IMG/VR virus record: IMGVR_UViG_3300047310_000968 | Location: 1 to 35,638 of that record | Length of the DNA: 35,638 nucleotides | Strand: one strand, 5' to 3' | Origin: a virus | Shown: positions 15,001 through 21,029 of the stretch, piece after piece | How positions within the stretch are numbered: the stretch's first letter is position 1 | Layout of the letters: every line of letters starts with the position of its first letter | Notes under the pieces: generated by a model | Databases searched by the model: none | Seen by the model: only the letters and a program-made list of their open reading frames with translations | Told to the model about the DNA's origin: nothing | Program-made: the position numbers and the translations under genes

Positions 15001-15176
15001 GCCTGAGTCTCCTGGGTGGCTTTTAGTGCTTGCCACGCCTTCCGGCGCGGTGTGTGGGAAACTATGCCGCCGAGCTGCGGCGCGCGGAGGTAATCACATA
15101 GCTCGCCTATTTTCGCGCCGCAAACGCTGCACGGGACGGCGGCGATGATCCGATCCTCCCGCGTGCGGCTAGCCAT
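14997..15176 (-). CDS. Small zinc-finger protein
   Basis: A 59-residue product from ATG at 15176. AAVPCSVCGAKIGELCDYL, then a His in VSHTPRR, has the C-x2-C-x6-C-x(n)-H spacing of the short zinc fingers widespread in phages of Gram-positive and other bacteria. It could bind DNA or RNA. Overlaps its neighbours by four and eight bases. Confidence 0.55.
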   Translation of the reverse strand: MASRTREDRIIAAVPCSVCGAKIGELCDYLRAPQLGGIVSHTPRRKAWQALKATQETQA

Positions 15177-15525
15177 GACATACCTCGCGCTGCACGATGC
15201 CCTGTACCACGAGATGCCAGCCCATCGCCGCGAGGGCGACGTCGCGATAAAAATCCGCGTAGCCGAGCCCGCATAACGCATCCGCGATGCGGTCACGCAG
15301 CGGTTCGTCGTCCGGGATCTCCGAGAGGATGCTCGCGCGGGTGGGGACGGCGTGGTACATATTGAGCCCGCCCATCGCACGGATGAGCCCGTCGGCTCTC
15401 CTCGACTGCCTCTCCCGATCGGCGCATATAGCGCACTCCTCGTGCGATGAGGCGCAGTGCCCACGGTAGTAGAGTGGATGTGTCGGACATATCTCGTGCG
15501 ACGAGGCGATCTGGTCAGCGGTCAT
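15169..15525 (-). CDS. Cys-rich hypothetical protein of the minus-strand block
   Basis: A 118-residue product from ATG at 15525, after a strong AGGAG Shine-Dalgarno. The N-terminal third has a Cys/His cluster (HEICPTHPLYYRGHC, then HEECAICADRERQ) likely to bind zinc; the rest is helical (DRIADALCGLGYADFYRDVA). A frame extension to 15606 runs into the next gene and is rejected. The good ribosome site suggests a main product of this operon. Confidence 0.55.
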   Translation of the reverse strand: MTADQIASSHEICPTHPLYYRGHCASSHEECAICADRERQSRRADGLIRAMGGLNMYHAVPTRASILSEIPDDEPLRDRIADALCGLGYADFYRDVALAAMGWHLVVQGIVQREVCHG

Positions 15526-15572
15526 CGTGAGTCTCCTTGGGGTGAGTGAAGTGAAATGATGGTGAGCGATGC

Positions 15573-15914
15573 TCACCAATCGAAAGCTGTGCAAACCGGG
15601 CCGCAATTAGACCGTGAGCATTGATGTGCGCGAATCGCTTTGATGCGGATTTCTTCCGCGCGCCGCATGCCGGCAATCTTCGAGCCGGTTGCCGTTGCCA
15701 CGTTGATGCCCTCGGTCAGTTGCTGGCAGCGCTCACACTGCGGATCGCGGCGCCCGAACGCTCCGCCGTGCGAACAGGTGTGAATCGCTTGCCCTGTCGT
15801 GGCGGCGTTGATCTTGCATCGCGGGCAATCCACGCTCTTACGATCGAAGCCGCTTGAGTAGTCGTGGTTGTGGGAGGGGAGCTTATCGCTCCCCGTTCTG
15901 CGTCCCCAGGCCAT
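15573..15914 (-). CDS. First gene of the minus-strand block, zinc-binding
   Basis: A 113-residue product. CPRC, HTCSH, CERC and CSRSNCGPVC give at least eight potential zinc ligands, so two metal sites are likely, around a helix (GSKIAGMRRAEEIRIKAIRA). It is the promoter-proximal gene, with the operator/promoter at 16035-16069 and a 120-nt leader. A regulatory role, perhaps autoregulation, is an inference from position only. Confidence 0.55.
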   Translation of the reverse strand: MAWGRRTGSDKLPSHNHDYSSGFDRKSVDCPRCKINAATTGQAIHTCSHGGAFGRRDPQCERCQQLTEGINVATATGSKIAGMRRAEEIRIKAIRAHQCSRSNCGPVCTAFDW

Positions 15915-15927
15915 TACGCGGAGACCT

Positions 15928-15946
15928 GCTCAAGGATCACTTGAGC
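15928..15946 (-). promoter_or_regulatory. Inverted repeat in the leader of the minus-strand operon
   Basis: GCTCAAG (15928-15934) and CTTGAGC (15940-15946) are a perfect 7-bp inverted repeat around five bases. On the minus transcript it sits 14 bases before the ATG of the first gene, where a protein or hairpin could control translation. Confidence 0.4.
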
Positions 15947-16034
15947 GATCAAGGAATTTTCACTTTGCATTCGAGGCTCTTTCACAGCTTCGGGTGCTGG
16001 AGTCGAGCGATGTCAGTCGTTCGGCTCTCTTTTG

Positions 16035-16069
16035 TGTCCCTATGATATCATAGGGACAGGTGAAGTCAA
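16035..16069 (-). promoter_or_regulatory. Minus-strand promoter overlapping a 24-bp palindromic operator
   Basis: Bases 16035-16058 are a perfect 24-bp palindrome, half-site TGTCCCTATGAT. Reading the minus strand, TTGACT (16069-16064) is a good -35 box and TATCAT (16047-16042), inside the palindrome, a good -10 box, 16 bases apart. A repressor on the palindrome would block RNA polymerase. Because the palindrome contains a -10-like sequence on both strands, a weak plus-strand promoter toward the terminase genes is possible, but no good plus -35 was seen. Confidence 0.65.
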
Positions 16070-16126
16070 TAGGGCTCCGAGAGATTTTTTTGAGGGCCGC
16101 CGGGGGCTGGGTAGCGAGATTATGTG

Positions 16127-16774
16127 ATGAGCGAGATGGAGATGCCGCTTAAGAAGAAGGGGCAGGGGTTAGCACCCGAGGCGCTTGCTCAGGCGCGCAA
16201 GGCTTACGAGGGTGGAGAGCCGATGGCTTCTGTTGCCAGGCGGCTCGATATTCGTCGCCCAACGCTCATTGCCGCACGAGATCGAGATCGTGACAGGGGT
16301 GATCCCTGGATCGTACAGGCTTCCGTACAGGTGTCACCGACCGATGTACGGGCAATTCAGGAGCGCGCAAAGAGCAACGTCATCAACATGGCGACGCGCC
16401 AAGCGATGGAAGACGCTGTAGCCAACGGAACGGTTAGCCGCATGAAGGCGCAGATCGAAAACGATCTCAAGCGCCATGGTAAGCTCGCGAAAATGCTCAT
16501 GGATTATGCCGAGCAAATGCTACAAAAAGGGATAGACGGCGATATAACCCCGAGCGAAAAGCAGAGTGCGGCCGATGTCTTTAATGCCGTCATTATGGGC
16601 GTGGGACGAGCAATTGAGAAGTCGCGGCAAATCGGCGGCTTGCAAGATGGTGACGCTTCAGCCGATAGCACCGGAGAAGATCCCGTTACTGCCATCGAGA
16701 TACGAAAAAACATCGTTCCAAAACCTGTTGCGAGAGACTCGGCTATCCTCGTAACTCCCGGACTCAAGAGATAA
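16127..16774 (+). CDS. Terminase small subunit
   Basis: A 215-residue product from ATG 16127 (a GTG at 16124 adds one residue). The N terminus has an HTH (EALAQARKAYEGGEPMASVA, then RRLDIRRPTLIAARD), the middle is a long helical oligomerisation region (residues 85-165), and the C-terminal tail is Asp/Pro-rich. It lies 18 bases upstream of the large subunit, which is the best evidence. Small terminases recognise the packaging site and form a ring that loads the large subunit. Confidence 0.7.
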   Translation: MSEMEMPLKKKGQGLAPEALAQARKAYEGGEPMASVARRLDIRRPTLIAARDRDRDRGDPWIVQASVQVSPTDVRAIQERAKSNVINMATRQAMEDAVANGTVSRMKAQIENDLKRHGKLAKMLMDYAEQMLQKGIDGDITPSEKQSAADVFNAVIMGVGRAIEKSRQIGGLQDGDASADSTGEDPVTAIEIRKNIVPKPVARDSAILVTPGLKR

Positions 16775-16792
16775 AACAGCAAGAGAAGCAGC

Positions 16793-18316
16793 ATGGCAAC
16801 GGTTATCGTCGAAACGGATGTAACCGAGTGGCAGGGAGAATTTCACGCATTTGTTGGGAAAACTGGCGTTGTTGTCGGCGGCATATCTTCCGGGAAGTCG
16901 TTTAGCGCCGCAGAGTGGTTGCTCGATCGTTCGCATGAGTGGCCTATCTCTCGCTCGGGAATCGTTTCCGGTACGTTTAAGCAGGCGAAAGAAGGCGCAT
17001 GCTACACCTTCCGTGAGAAACTAAAAGACTACGGTTATAAAGAAGACAAACATTGGAAACAAAATAAAACCGATCTGAGCATAACAATGCTTGGAAGCCC
17101 GTTAAAGGGGCATCAATTTACCGTTTGGTATGTTGCGAACAATGCGTATAAGGCACTCAAATCGGTTGAGTTGGATTCCATTTGGGCGGATGAACTTCAG
17201 GAGTGGCAGAACGGTGAAAAGGCGCTCACGTTTCTTTACGGACGCAATCGATCCTCGCCGTTAGCACTGGCCGCGTATGGATATCGCGGCGAAGATGGAT
17301 TGCCCGCTTGCCGTATGCACGCGCAGATGCGTTGCACGGCAAACCCTCCGTGGACGACAACGCATTGGCTGCACAAAAAATTTATCGCGAAAGACGGATA
17401 TGATCCGGCGCAAGACGATAGCGGTGCAACGGTTCGGGTTTGGCGCGTCTCAACGTTTGACAATTATCTCATGGCGAACCGTGAGGAGTTCATCGAGCAA
17501 CTTCGGCGCGATATGCCGGAGGATGTCTTCCGCATTGAGGTCCTTGGCGAATCCGGCGATGTCGGCGTTGGTCGTGTGTATACCTCGTTCTTCCGTACGC
17601 GCCACGTTGCTACCCCGGCGAACACCCGAACGTCGGCACAGATCCTTCCTTACATCGACGAGAACGGCTTGCCTGAGCTTGCCAAAAACAACCCGCTCGT
17701 TTGGGCTCACGATTTCGGCGTTGATCCGCGGGCAGCGGTCATCATGCAATACCACACGCTCCCGGAGCCGATCTTCGGATTCCAGCGTGAAGTAGTGTAT
17801 GTTCTCGATGAGATTCGCATCCGCGACGGCTCAACCGATAGAATGATCGACGCATTCAACGATTGGGTCCGTGAGCATTACGGCGAAGATGAGCTTCCCG
17901 TCGAGGTGGAGTTTTACGGCGATGCCTCGGGCGACAATCGGAACTCGGCGGTCGGATACTCGGATTGGGGCATGCTCAAAACCGACCCTCGCCTTGCCAA
18001 GTATCACAAAACCTGGCACGTTCCACTGAAAAACGGCGCGATCGTGGATCGGGTAAATGCTTTCAATCATAAGCTTTTGGATGCCGCAGGCAACGTCGGC
18101 ACGATCTTTCATCCGCGATGCGGTCACAGCATTGAGGACGTGCAACAAACGCACTGGTTGGAAGGGACGAGGCAGCTCGATCACGGTACGCGGAGTAAGG
18201 AAATTTTCCGCACTCACATGAGCGACGGCATAGGCTATTTCGTCGTGCGCAAGTGGCCGGTGGTCTTCCGTAAGCCACCCGAAATGTCGTTCGCCATTGC
18301 GAAAAATCGGAGATAG
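16793..18316 (+). CDS. Terminase large subunit
   Basis: A 507-residue product of normal length. Walker A GGISSGKS is at residues 29-36 and Walker B SIWADE at 129-134 with catalytic Glu134. The RNase-H-like nuclease half has acidic residues D307 (WAHDFGVD), D377 (FYGDASG) and D478 (HMSDGIGYF), the expected three metal ligands. It pumps DNA into the prohead through the portal and cuts the concatemer. All key residues are present, so it should be active. Confidence 0.9.
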   Translation: MATVIVETDVTEWQGEFHAFVGKTGVVVGGISSGKSFSAAEWLLDRSHEWPISRSGIVSGTFKQAKEGACYTFREKLKDYGYKEDKHWKQNKTDLSITMLGSPLKGHQFTVWYVANNAYKALKSVELDSIWADELQEWQNGEKALTFLYGRNRSSPLALAAYGYRGEDGLPACRMHAQMRCTANPPWTTTHWLHKKFIAKDGYDPAQDDSGATVRVWRVSTFDNYLMANREEFIEQLRRDMPEDVFRIEVLGESGDVGVGRVYTSFFRTRHVATPANTRTSAQILPYIDENGLPELAKNNPLVWAHDFGVDPRAAVIMQYHTLPEPIFGFQREVVYVLDEIRIRDGSTDRMIDAFNDWVREHYGEDELPVEVEFYGDASGDNRNSAVGYSDWGMLKTDPRLAKYHKTWHVPLKNGAIVDRVNAFNHKLLDAAGNVGTIFHPRCGHSIEDVQQTHWLEGTRQLDHGTRSKEIFRTHMSDGIGYFVVRKWPVVFRKPPEMSFAIAKNRR

Positions 18317-18318
18317 AA

Positions 18319-18699
18319 GTGATAGAAAAGCGCTTGAAATACTCCCTCGATGAGATCGACTTCATGCGGTGGGCGACCGCTGTTGACGAGGTGCTATCCC
18401 ATAGGCTCGGTTGTCTTTACGGGGTTCACGTCAACGTAGATGCCATTGCTGGCATCGCAAAGCTTGATGCGAAGGCTTGCGGTGATTGCCTACATCATCT
18501 CATTGCGACGGAAGCAAGCGAGAAGCGCAACGAGGAGAAACTCCGCACGTACATGCTCAACGGGACGATCCCGGAAGAGCTTGCGAAGCGTATCCTGAGT
18601 GCGGTCAAGGATGGTGGATACGCGCTTTGGTGGCCGCGTGAATTGGCCGCATGGTATGAGTTGTTCTGCGGACCGACGCCGCCCATTTGCACCGGATAG
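18319..18699 (+). CDS. Hypothetical protein downstream of terminase
   Basis: A 126-residue helical product from GTG 18319, two bases after the large terminase. CGDCLHHL around residue 55 could bind metal, and AKRILSAVKDGGYALWWPRE is an amphipathic helix. No family recognised. Its stop lies within a small inverted repeat (ACCGG 18691-18695 and CCGGT 18710-18714), just upstream of the structured RNA. Confidence 0.5.
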   Translation: MIEKRLKYSLDEIDFMRWATAVDEVLSHRLGCLYGVHVNVDAIAGIAKLDAKACGDCLHHLIATEASEKRNEEKLRTYMLNGTIPEELAKRILSAVKDGGYALWWPRELAAWYELFCGPTPPICTG

Positions 18700-18722
18700 G
18701 CTGGTAGAGCCGGTCCCGTCAT

Positions 18723-18962
18723 GCAAGCACGTAGGCATGCTTTCTCGCCTCTTTGCACCGTGTAGGAGGTCTTCGCCGTATACCGTCGCGCGAAGCGCTA
18801 GCGGGCACGGCAAGGGCGCGTAGCGGCGGAACGTAGTGGAGCGTACCCTTGCCGTGTCTGCTACCCTCCGGGGACGGTATACGAGCGCAAGACCGCACGG
18901 TGCATCGAGATTGCGGAGGCCGGAGCGCGTTCGTGAAGCGTCTCTCGCTTCATCGTGCTTGC
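18723..18962 (+). ncRNA. Candidate structured non-coding RNA with a four-way junction
   Basis: The segment folds into nested perfect helices: 18723-18731/18954-18962 (9 bp), 18747-18751/18916-18920 (5 bp), 18754-18762/18896-18904 (9 bp), 18768-18773/18889-18894 (6 bp) and 18777-18787/18873-18883 (11 bp). The last helix opens into a junction with no unpaired base: hairpin 18788-18798 (GCGC, loop GAA), an 18-bp arm 18799-18816/18846-18863 and hairpin 18864-18872 (CCC, loop TCC). A side hairpin, 18934-18940/18946-18952, abuts the closing helix. The arm has two G.U pairs on the plus strand, which would be A.C mismatches on the minus strand, so the plus strand is the likely functional one. No known RNA family is recognised. 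Confidence 0.65.
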
Positions 18963-19120
18963 GGGTCAACCTGGGGAACGCGCGATCTTCCGATTTTCGC
19001 GTCATTTTCTCCCTACACGATACACGATAGAGATGAGCACGAAATGTTACGCCTGGAAGTACTCAGCGTACGTGTAGGCGTACTCCTTTTGTCTCAAGTT
19101 GAATCGCAAGGGGGCGCGTA
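18963..19120 (+). other. Non-coding leader between the structured RNA and the RepL-like gene
   Basis: This 158-base stretch holds two further stem-loops: ACGCG (18978-18982) with CGCGT (18998-19002), then TACGCC (19048-19053) with GGCGTA (19077-19082) followed by CTCCTTTT, a weak terminator-like end. A 25-residue frame (19044-19121) overlaps the next GTG by one base but has no good ribosome site. The AAGGGGG before 19121 serves as Shine-Dalgarno for the RepL-like gene. Confidence 0.4.
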
Positions 19121-19603
19121 GTGGCGTCCGTCAGTCGGAACCTCGGCACGGTTGATTTAGAGACCGGGGAGCTTGTCGACGGCGTCTTCGCGTTCTCGCC
19201 CGTTAAGCCAAAGAAGCCGCATACCAAGGCCCTGGAAGAGCCTCACCTTGTCATGTTTCAAGCGGGCCTGCTCGATGTTGCTCTTCAGAAAAATTTCAAG
19301 TGGCAAAATCTTCGCGTTTTGCTTTACCTGGTCGGCGTGATCGGATTTGAAAACGAATGGCGTCAACTGAATCAGCGTGAGGTGGGCGACAAGCTCGCCA
19401 TGCGGCGCAATCATGTCAACGCCTCGATTCAAAAGCTCGTGAAGGCGGGCATCGTCGTGCGCGGCACTCGCCTTGGAAGCGGCCATGTATACAGGATGAA
19501 TCCGTACTTTGGATATAAGGGCAAGCTCATCGCAATTGACGATGCTCGTAAGGCGCATGACGAGAAATTCTTGCGGTTGCAAGTGGAAAACGCTTCCTGC
19601 TAA
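19121..19603 (+). CDS. RepL-like winged-helix protein
   Basis: A 160-residue product from GTG 19121 with AAGGGGG ten bases upstream. Residues 42-140 match the layout of RepL-type plasmid replication proteins: HLVMFQAGLLDVALQKNFKW, LRVLLYLVGVIG, then a winged helix (LNQREVGDKLAMRRNHVNAS, IQKLVKAGIVVRGTRLG) and the end motif VYRMNPYFGYKGK. RepL proteins start replication of small plasmids; phage relatives may act as initiators or regulators. It sits oddly between terminase and portal genes and next to the structured segment, which could be its binding site, an origin or its leader RNA. Confidence 0.6.
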   Translation: MASVSRNLGTVDLETGELVDGVFAFSPVKPKKPHTKALEEPHLVMFQAGLLDVALQKNFKWQNLRVLLYLVGVIGFENEWRQLNQREVGDKLAMRRNHVNASIQKLVKAGIVVRGTRLGSGHVYRMNPYFGYKGKLIAIDDARKAHDEKFLRLQVENASC

Positions 19604-19611
19604 AATTAGGA

Positions 19612-19929
19612 ATGGAAGAAGCATATTATCACCTTGAAGGTGATTGGTTCGTTTCGGTCAAGATCGTTCCACTATGGGGAAGCGGGAAGTCTTATAAGAT
19701 CATTTTTCCACGAGGCGAGGAGTACATAGTAAAGCGAGAAGATTTGACTTTATCATTGCCAAGTAATGCAAAGGTAACAAGTGATAATTATTACAGGAAA
19801 AAAAGTCGTGTATTGCGTTTCAAGAAAAGGTTTGCACTTCTAAGTCGGCGCGTTATTCGCGAGGGCGTTCCGCAAGAAGATGCTTTCAGGGCGCTTTTGA
19901 GAGCCATAGGCCAGGAATCAAGCCCATGA
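19612..19929 (+). CDS. Hypothetical protein, lower GC
   Basis: A 105-residue product (MEEAYYHLEGDWFVSVKIVP onward): beta strands first, then a basic helical half (YYRKKSRVLRFKKRFALLSR). GC content is visibly lower than that of the neighbours, suggesting recent acquisition. The AGGA abuts the ATG, so ribosome binding may be weak or the start may differ. No family recognised. Confidence 0.45.
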   Translation: MEEAYYHLEGDWFVSVKIVPLWGSGKSYKIIFPRGEEYIVKREDLTLSLPSNAKVTSDNYYRKKSRVLRFKKRFALLSRRVIREGVPQEDAFRALLRAIGQESSP

Positions 19930-19986
19930 GAGCGACATCGTTTTCGAATATTTGCGTGTTTTTTCATGGCATTGTAGGATTTATGC

Positions 19987-20331
19987 ATGTTGATTGATAT
20001 AGACAATCTGTATGTGCAAGGGCTTATAAGCCCAGAGGAGCACTTACGGATATTCCACGCTCATCATGCGCTGAAGCGTGATTGTAAATTAGGAATTGCT
20101 TCTATCGAGAAAGCGCAGATTTCATGGGAACTTGTCATGGGCGTAACGCATGAAGGCAACGTGAGAGACTATCGCATGAAATGTGACTCCATGGAAGACG
20201 CATCCAAGAGACACAATTCTGTAGAGGCTGAGATTAACCGCGCTGGTTGTGATGGCATATTGTTGGTGAGTTTTGGCGAGGCGAGTGTTCGTCCTCAAGA
20301 CGTTGTTTTTTTGATGGTGGTGGGGTCATGA
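19987..20331 (+). CDS. Hypothetical protein, lower GC
   Basis: A 114-residue product with AGGA upstream of ATG 19987. MLIDIDNLYVQGLISPEEHL is followed by helices and ends in a strand-rich part (GCDGILLVSFGEASVRPQDV). Like its left neighbour it is lower in GC. A 57-base gap precedes it, with a T6 run and no clear terminator. Function unknown. Confidence 0.45.
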   Translation: MLIDIDNLYVQGLISPEEHLRIFHAHHALKRDCKLGIASIEKAQISWELVMGVTHEGNVRDYRMKCDSMEDASKRHNSVEAEINRAGCDGILLVSFGEASVRPQDVVFLMVVGS

Positions 20332-20627
20332 AGAAAGCTTCGAAGAAAACCGCCGCCAAGAAAAATCCCGTTCGTAAAAATGTTGCGAAACCCGTGCGTA
20401 AAAGTGCAACGAAAAAGCCTCGCATGGAAAGCGCGCTCAAGGAAGCCGTTAGGCGTATCGAGACTTGCACGAGCCAAATTCTCACGCTCCTGCAGCTCCA
20501 ACACTTCGCCCCGTCCAAGGAGCAAGGCTTCATCAAGCGTGAGTATGGTGCGAAAGATAGCTACGAGCCGATTCCCGAAAAAGATCATGCTGTTGCACGT
20601 TCTGCCGATACGAAGGCGATTGAATGA
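20328..20627 (+). CDS. Lys/Ala-rich, histone-tail-like protein
   Basis: A 99-residue product. Residues 1-32 are a very basic KKASKKTAAKKNPVRKN-type tail like those of histone H1 or bacterial nucleoid proteins. Residues 33-60 form an acidic amphipathic helix (ALKEAVRRIETCTSQILTLL) able to oligomerise. It may coat DNA or RNA. Four-base overlaps on both sides. Confidence 0.5.
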   Translation: MKKASKKTAAKKNPVRKNVAKPVRKSATKKPRMESALKEAVRRIETCTSQILTLLQLQHFAPSKEQGFIKREYGAKDSYEPIPEKDHAVARSADTKAIE

Positions 20628-20839
20628 ACGGGCCCCTGTTATACGGTAGCGTCTCGCTAGCCTGCTCGCAACATGCAGCGCAGTTGGATGCTTTCTCGAT
20701 TTTCCGCCCCGATGAAAATCGCATTGTCGCTCCATCGCGACAATCGGCATTGAGGCGAACTCTGGCGAGTGCCGAAGCAAGAGATTTCCTTGTTGCTCAC
20801 GCCGAGTGCGAGTTGAAGATGGTTGCGAAATATGGATGA
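20624..20839 (+). CDS. Hypothetical protein with in-frame continuation past its stop
   Basis: A 71-residue product (MNGPLLYGSVSLACSQHAAQ onward). After its TGA at 20837 the same frame stays open to 21001 and encodes a plausible helical segment, FPELSNLAVQADFLTREIIE. The first part alone is not recognised. See the separate entry at 20867. Confidence 0.45.
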   Translation: MNGPLLYGSVSLACSQHAAQLDAFSIFRPDENRIVAPSRQSALRRTLASAEARDFLVAHAECELKMVAKYG

Positions 20840-20866
20840 GCAGTCCAAAGTGATTCCTTTGAGACG

Positions 20867-21001
20867 TTGTTCCCCGAGTTGTCGAACCTCGCGGTCCAAG
20901 CCGATTTTCTCACTCGAGAAATCATCGAATCGAAAAGCGTACCGCAAATGATTCGGCTAGTGCGTGATGCTCGCGATCAAGCCAACTCAGCAATGACATA
21001 A
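20867..21001 (+). CDS. Small helical protein, start unclear
   Basis: From TTG 20867 the frame encodes 44 residues (FPELSNLAVQADFLTREIIE, then SKSVPQMIRLVRDARDQANS), a natural-looking pair of amphipathic helices. There is no ATG or GTG in this frame after the TGA at 20837. An ATG at 20832 in another frame reads MDEQSKVIP but continues into an implausible Ser/Arg/Lys-rich sequence. Possible explanations are a TTG start, a -1 frameshift from 20832, or readthrough of the TGA. Confidence 0.4.
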   Translation: MFPELSNLAVQADFLTREIIESKSVPQMIRLVRDARDQANSAMT

Positions 21002-21029
21002 CCCCCTAGCGCATCCACGGAGGCCCCGC

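Noticed and set aside
18723-18962. Group I intron, tmRNA, MITE or retron as an explanation of the structured region
   Set aside because: It lies between genes, not within one; no tRNA-like end or tag frame; no target-site duplication was seen; no reverse transcriptase is in the window. The pairing pattern does not follow the intron core.
18849-19121. 90-codon frame across the structured region
   Set aside because: Composition is not protein-like and the bases are explained by RNA pairing.
20832-20951. 39-codon frame MDEQSKVIP from ATG 20832
   Set aside because: After the first residues it is Ser/Arg/Lys-rich shadow sequence; the protein-like sequence is in the frame one base back.
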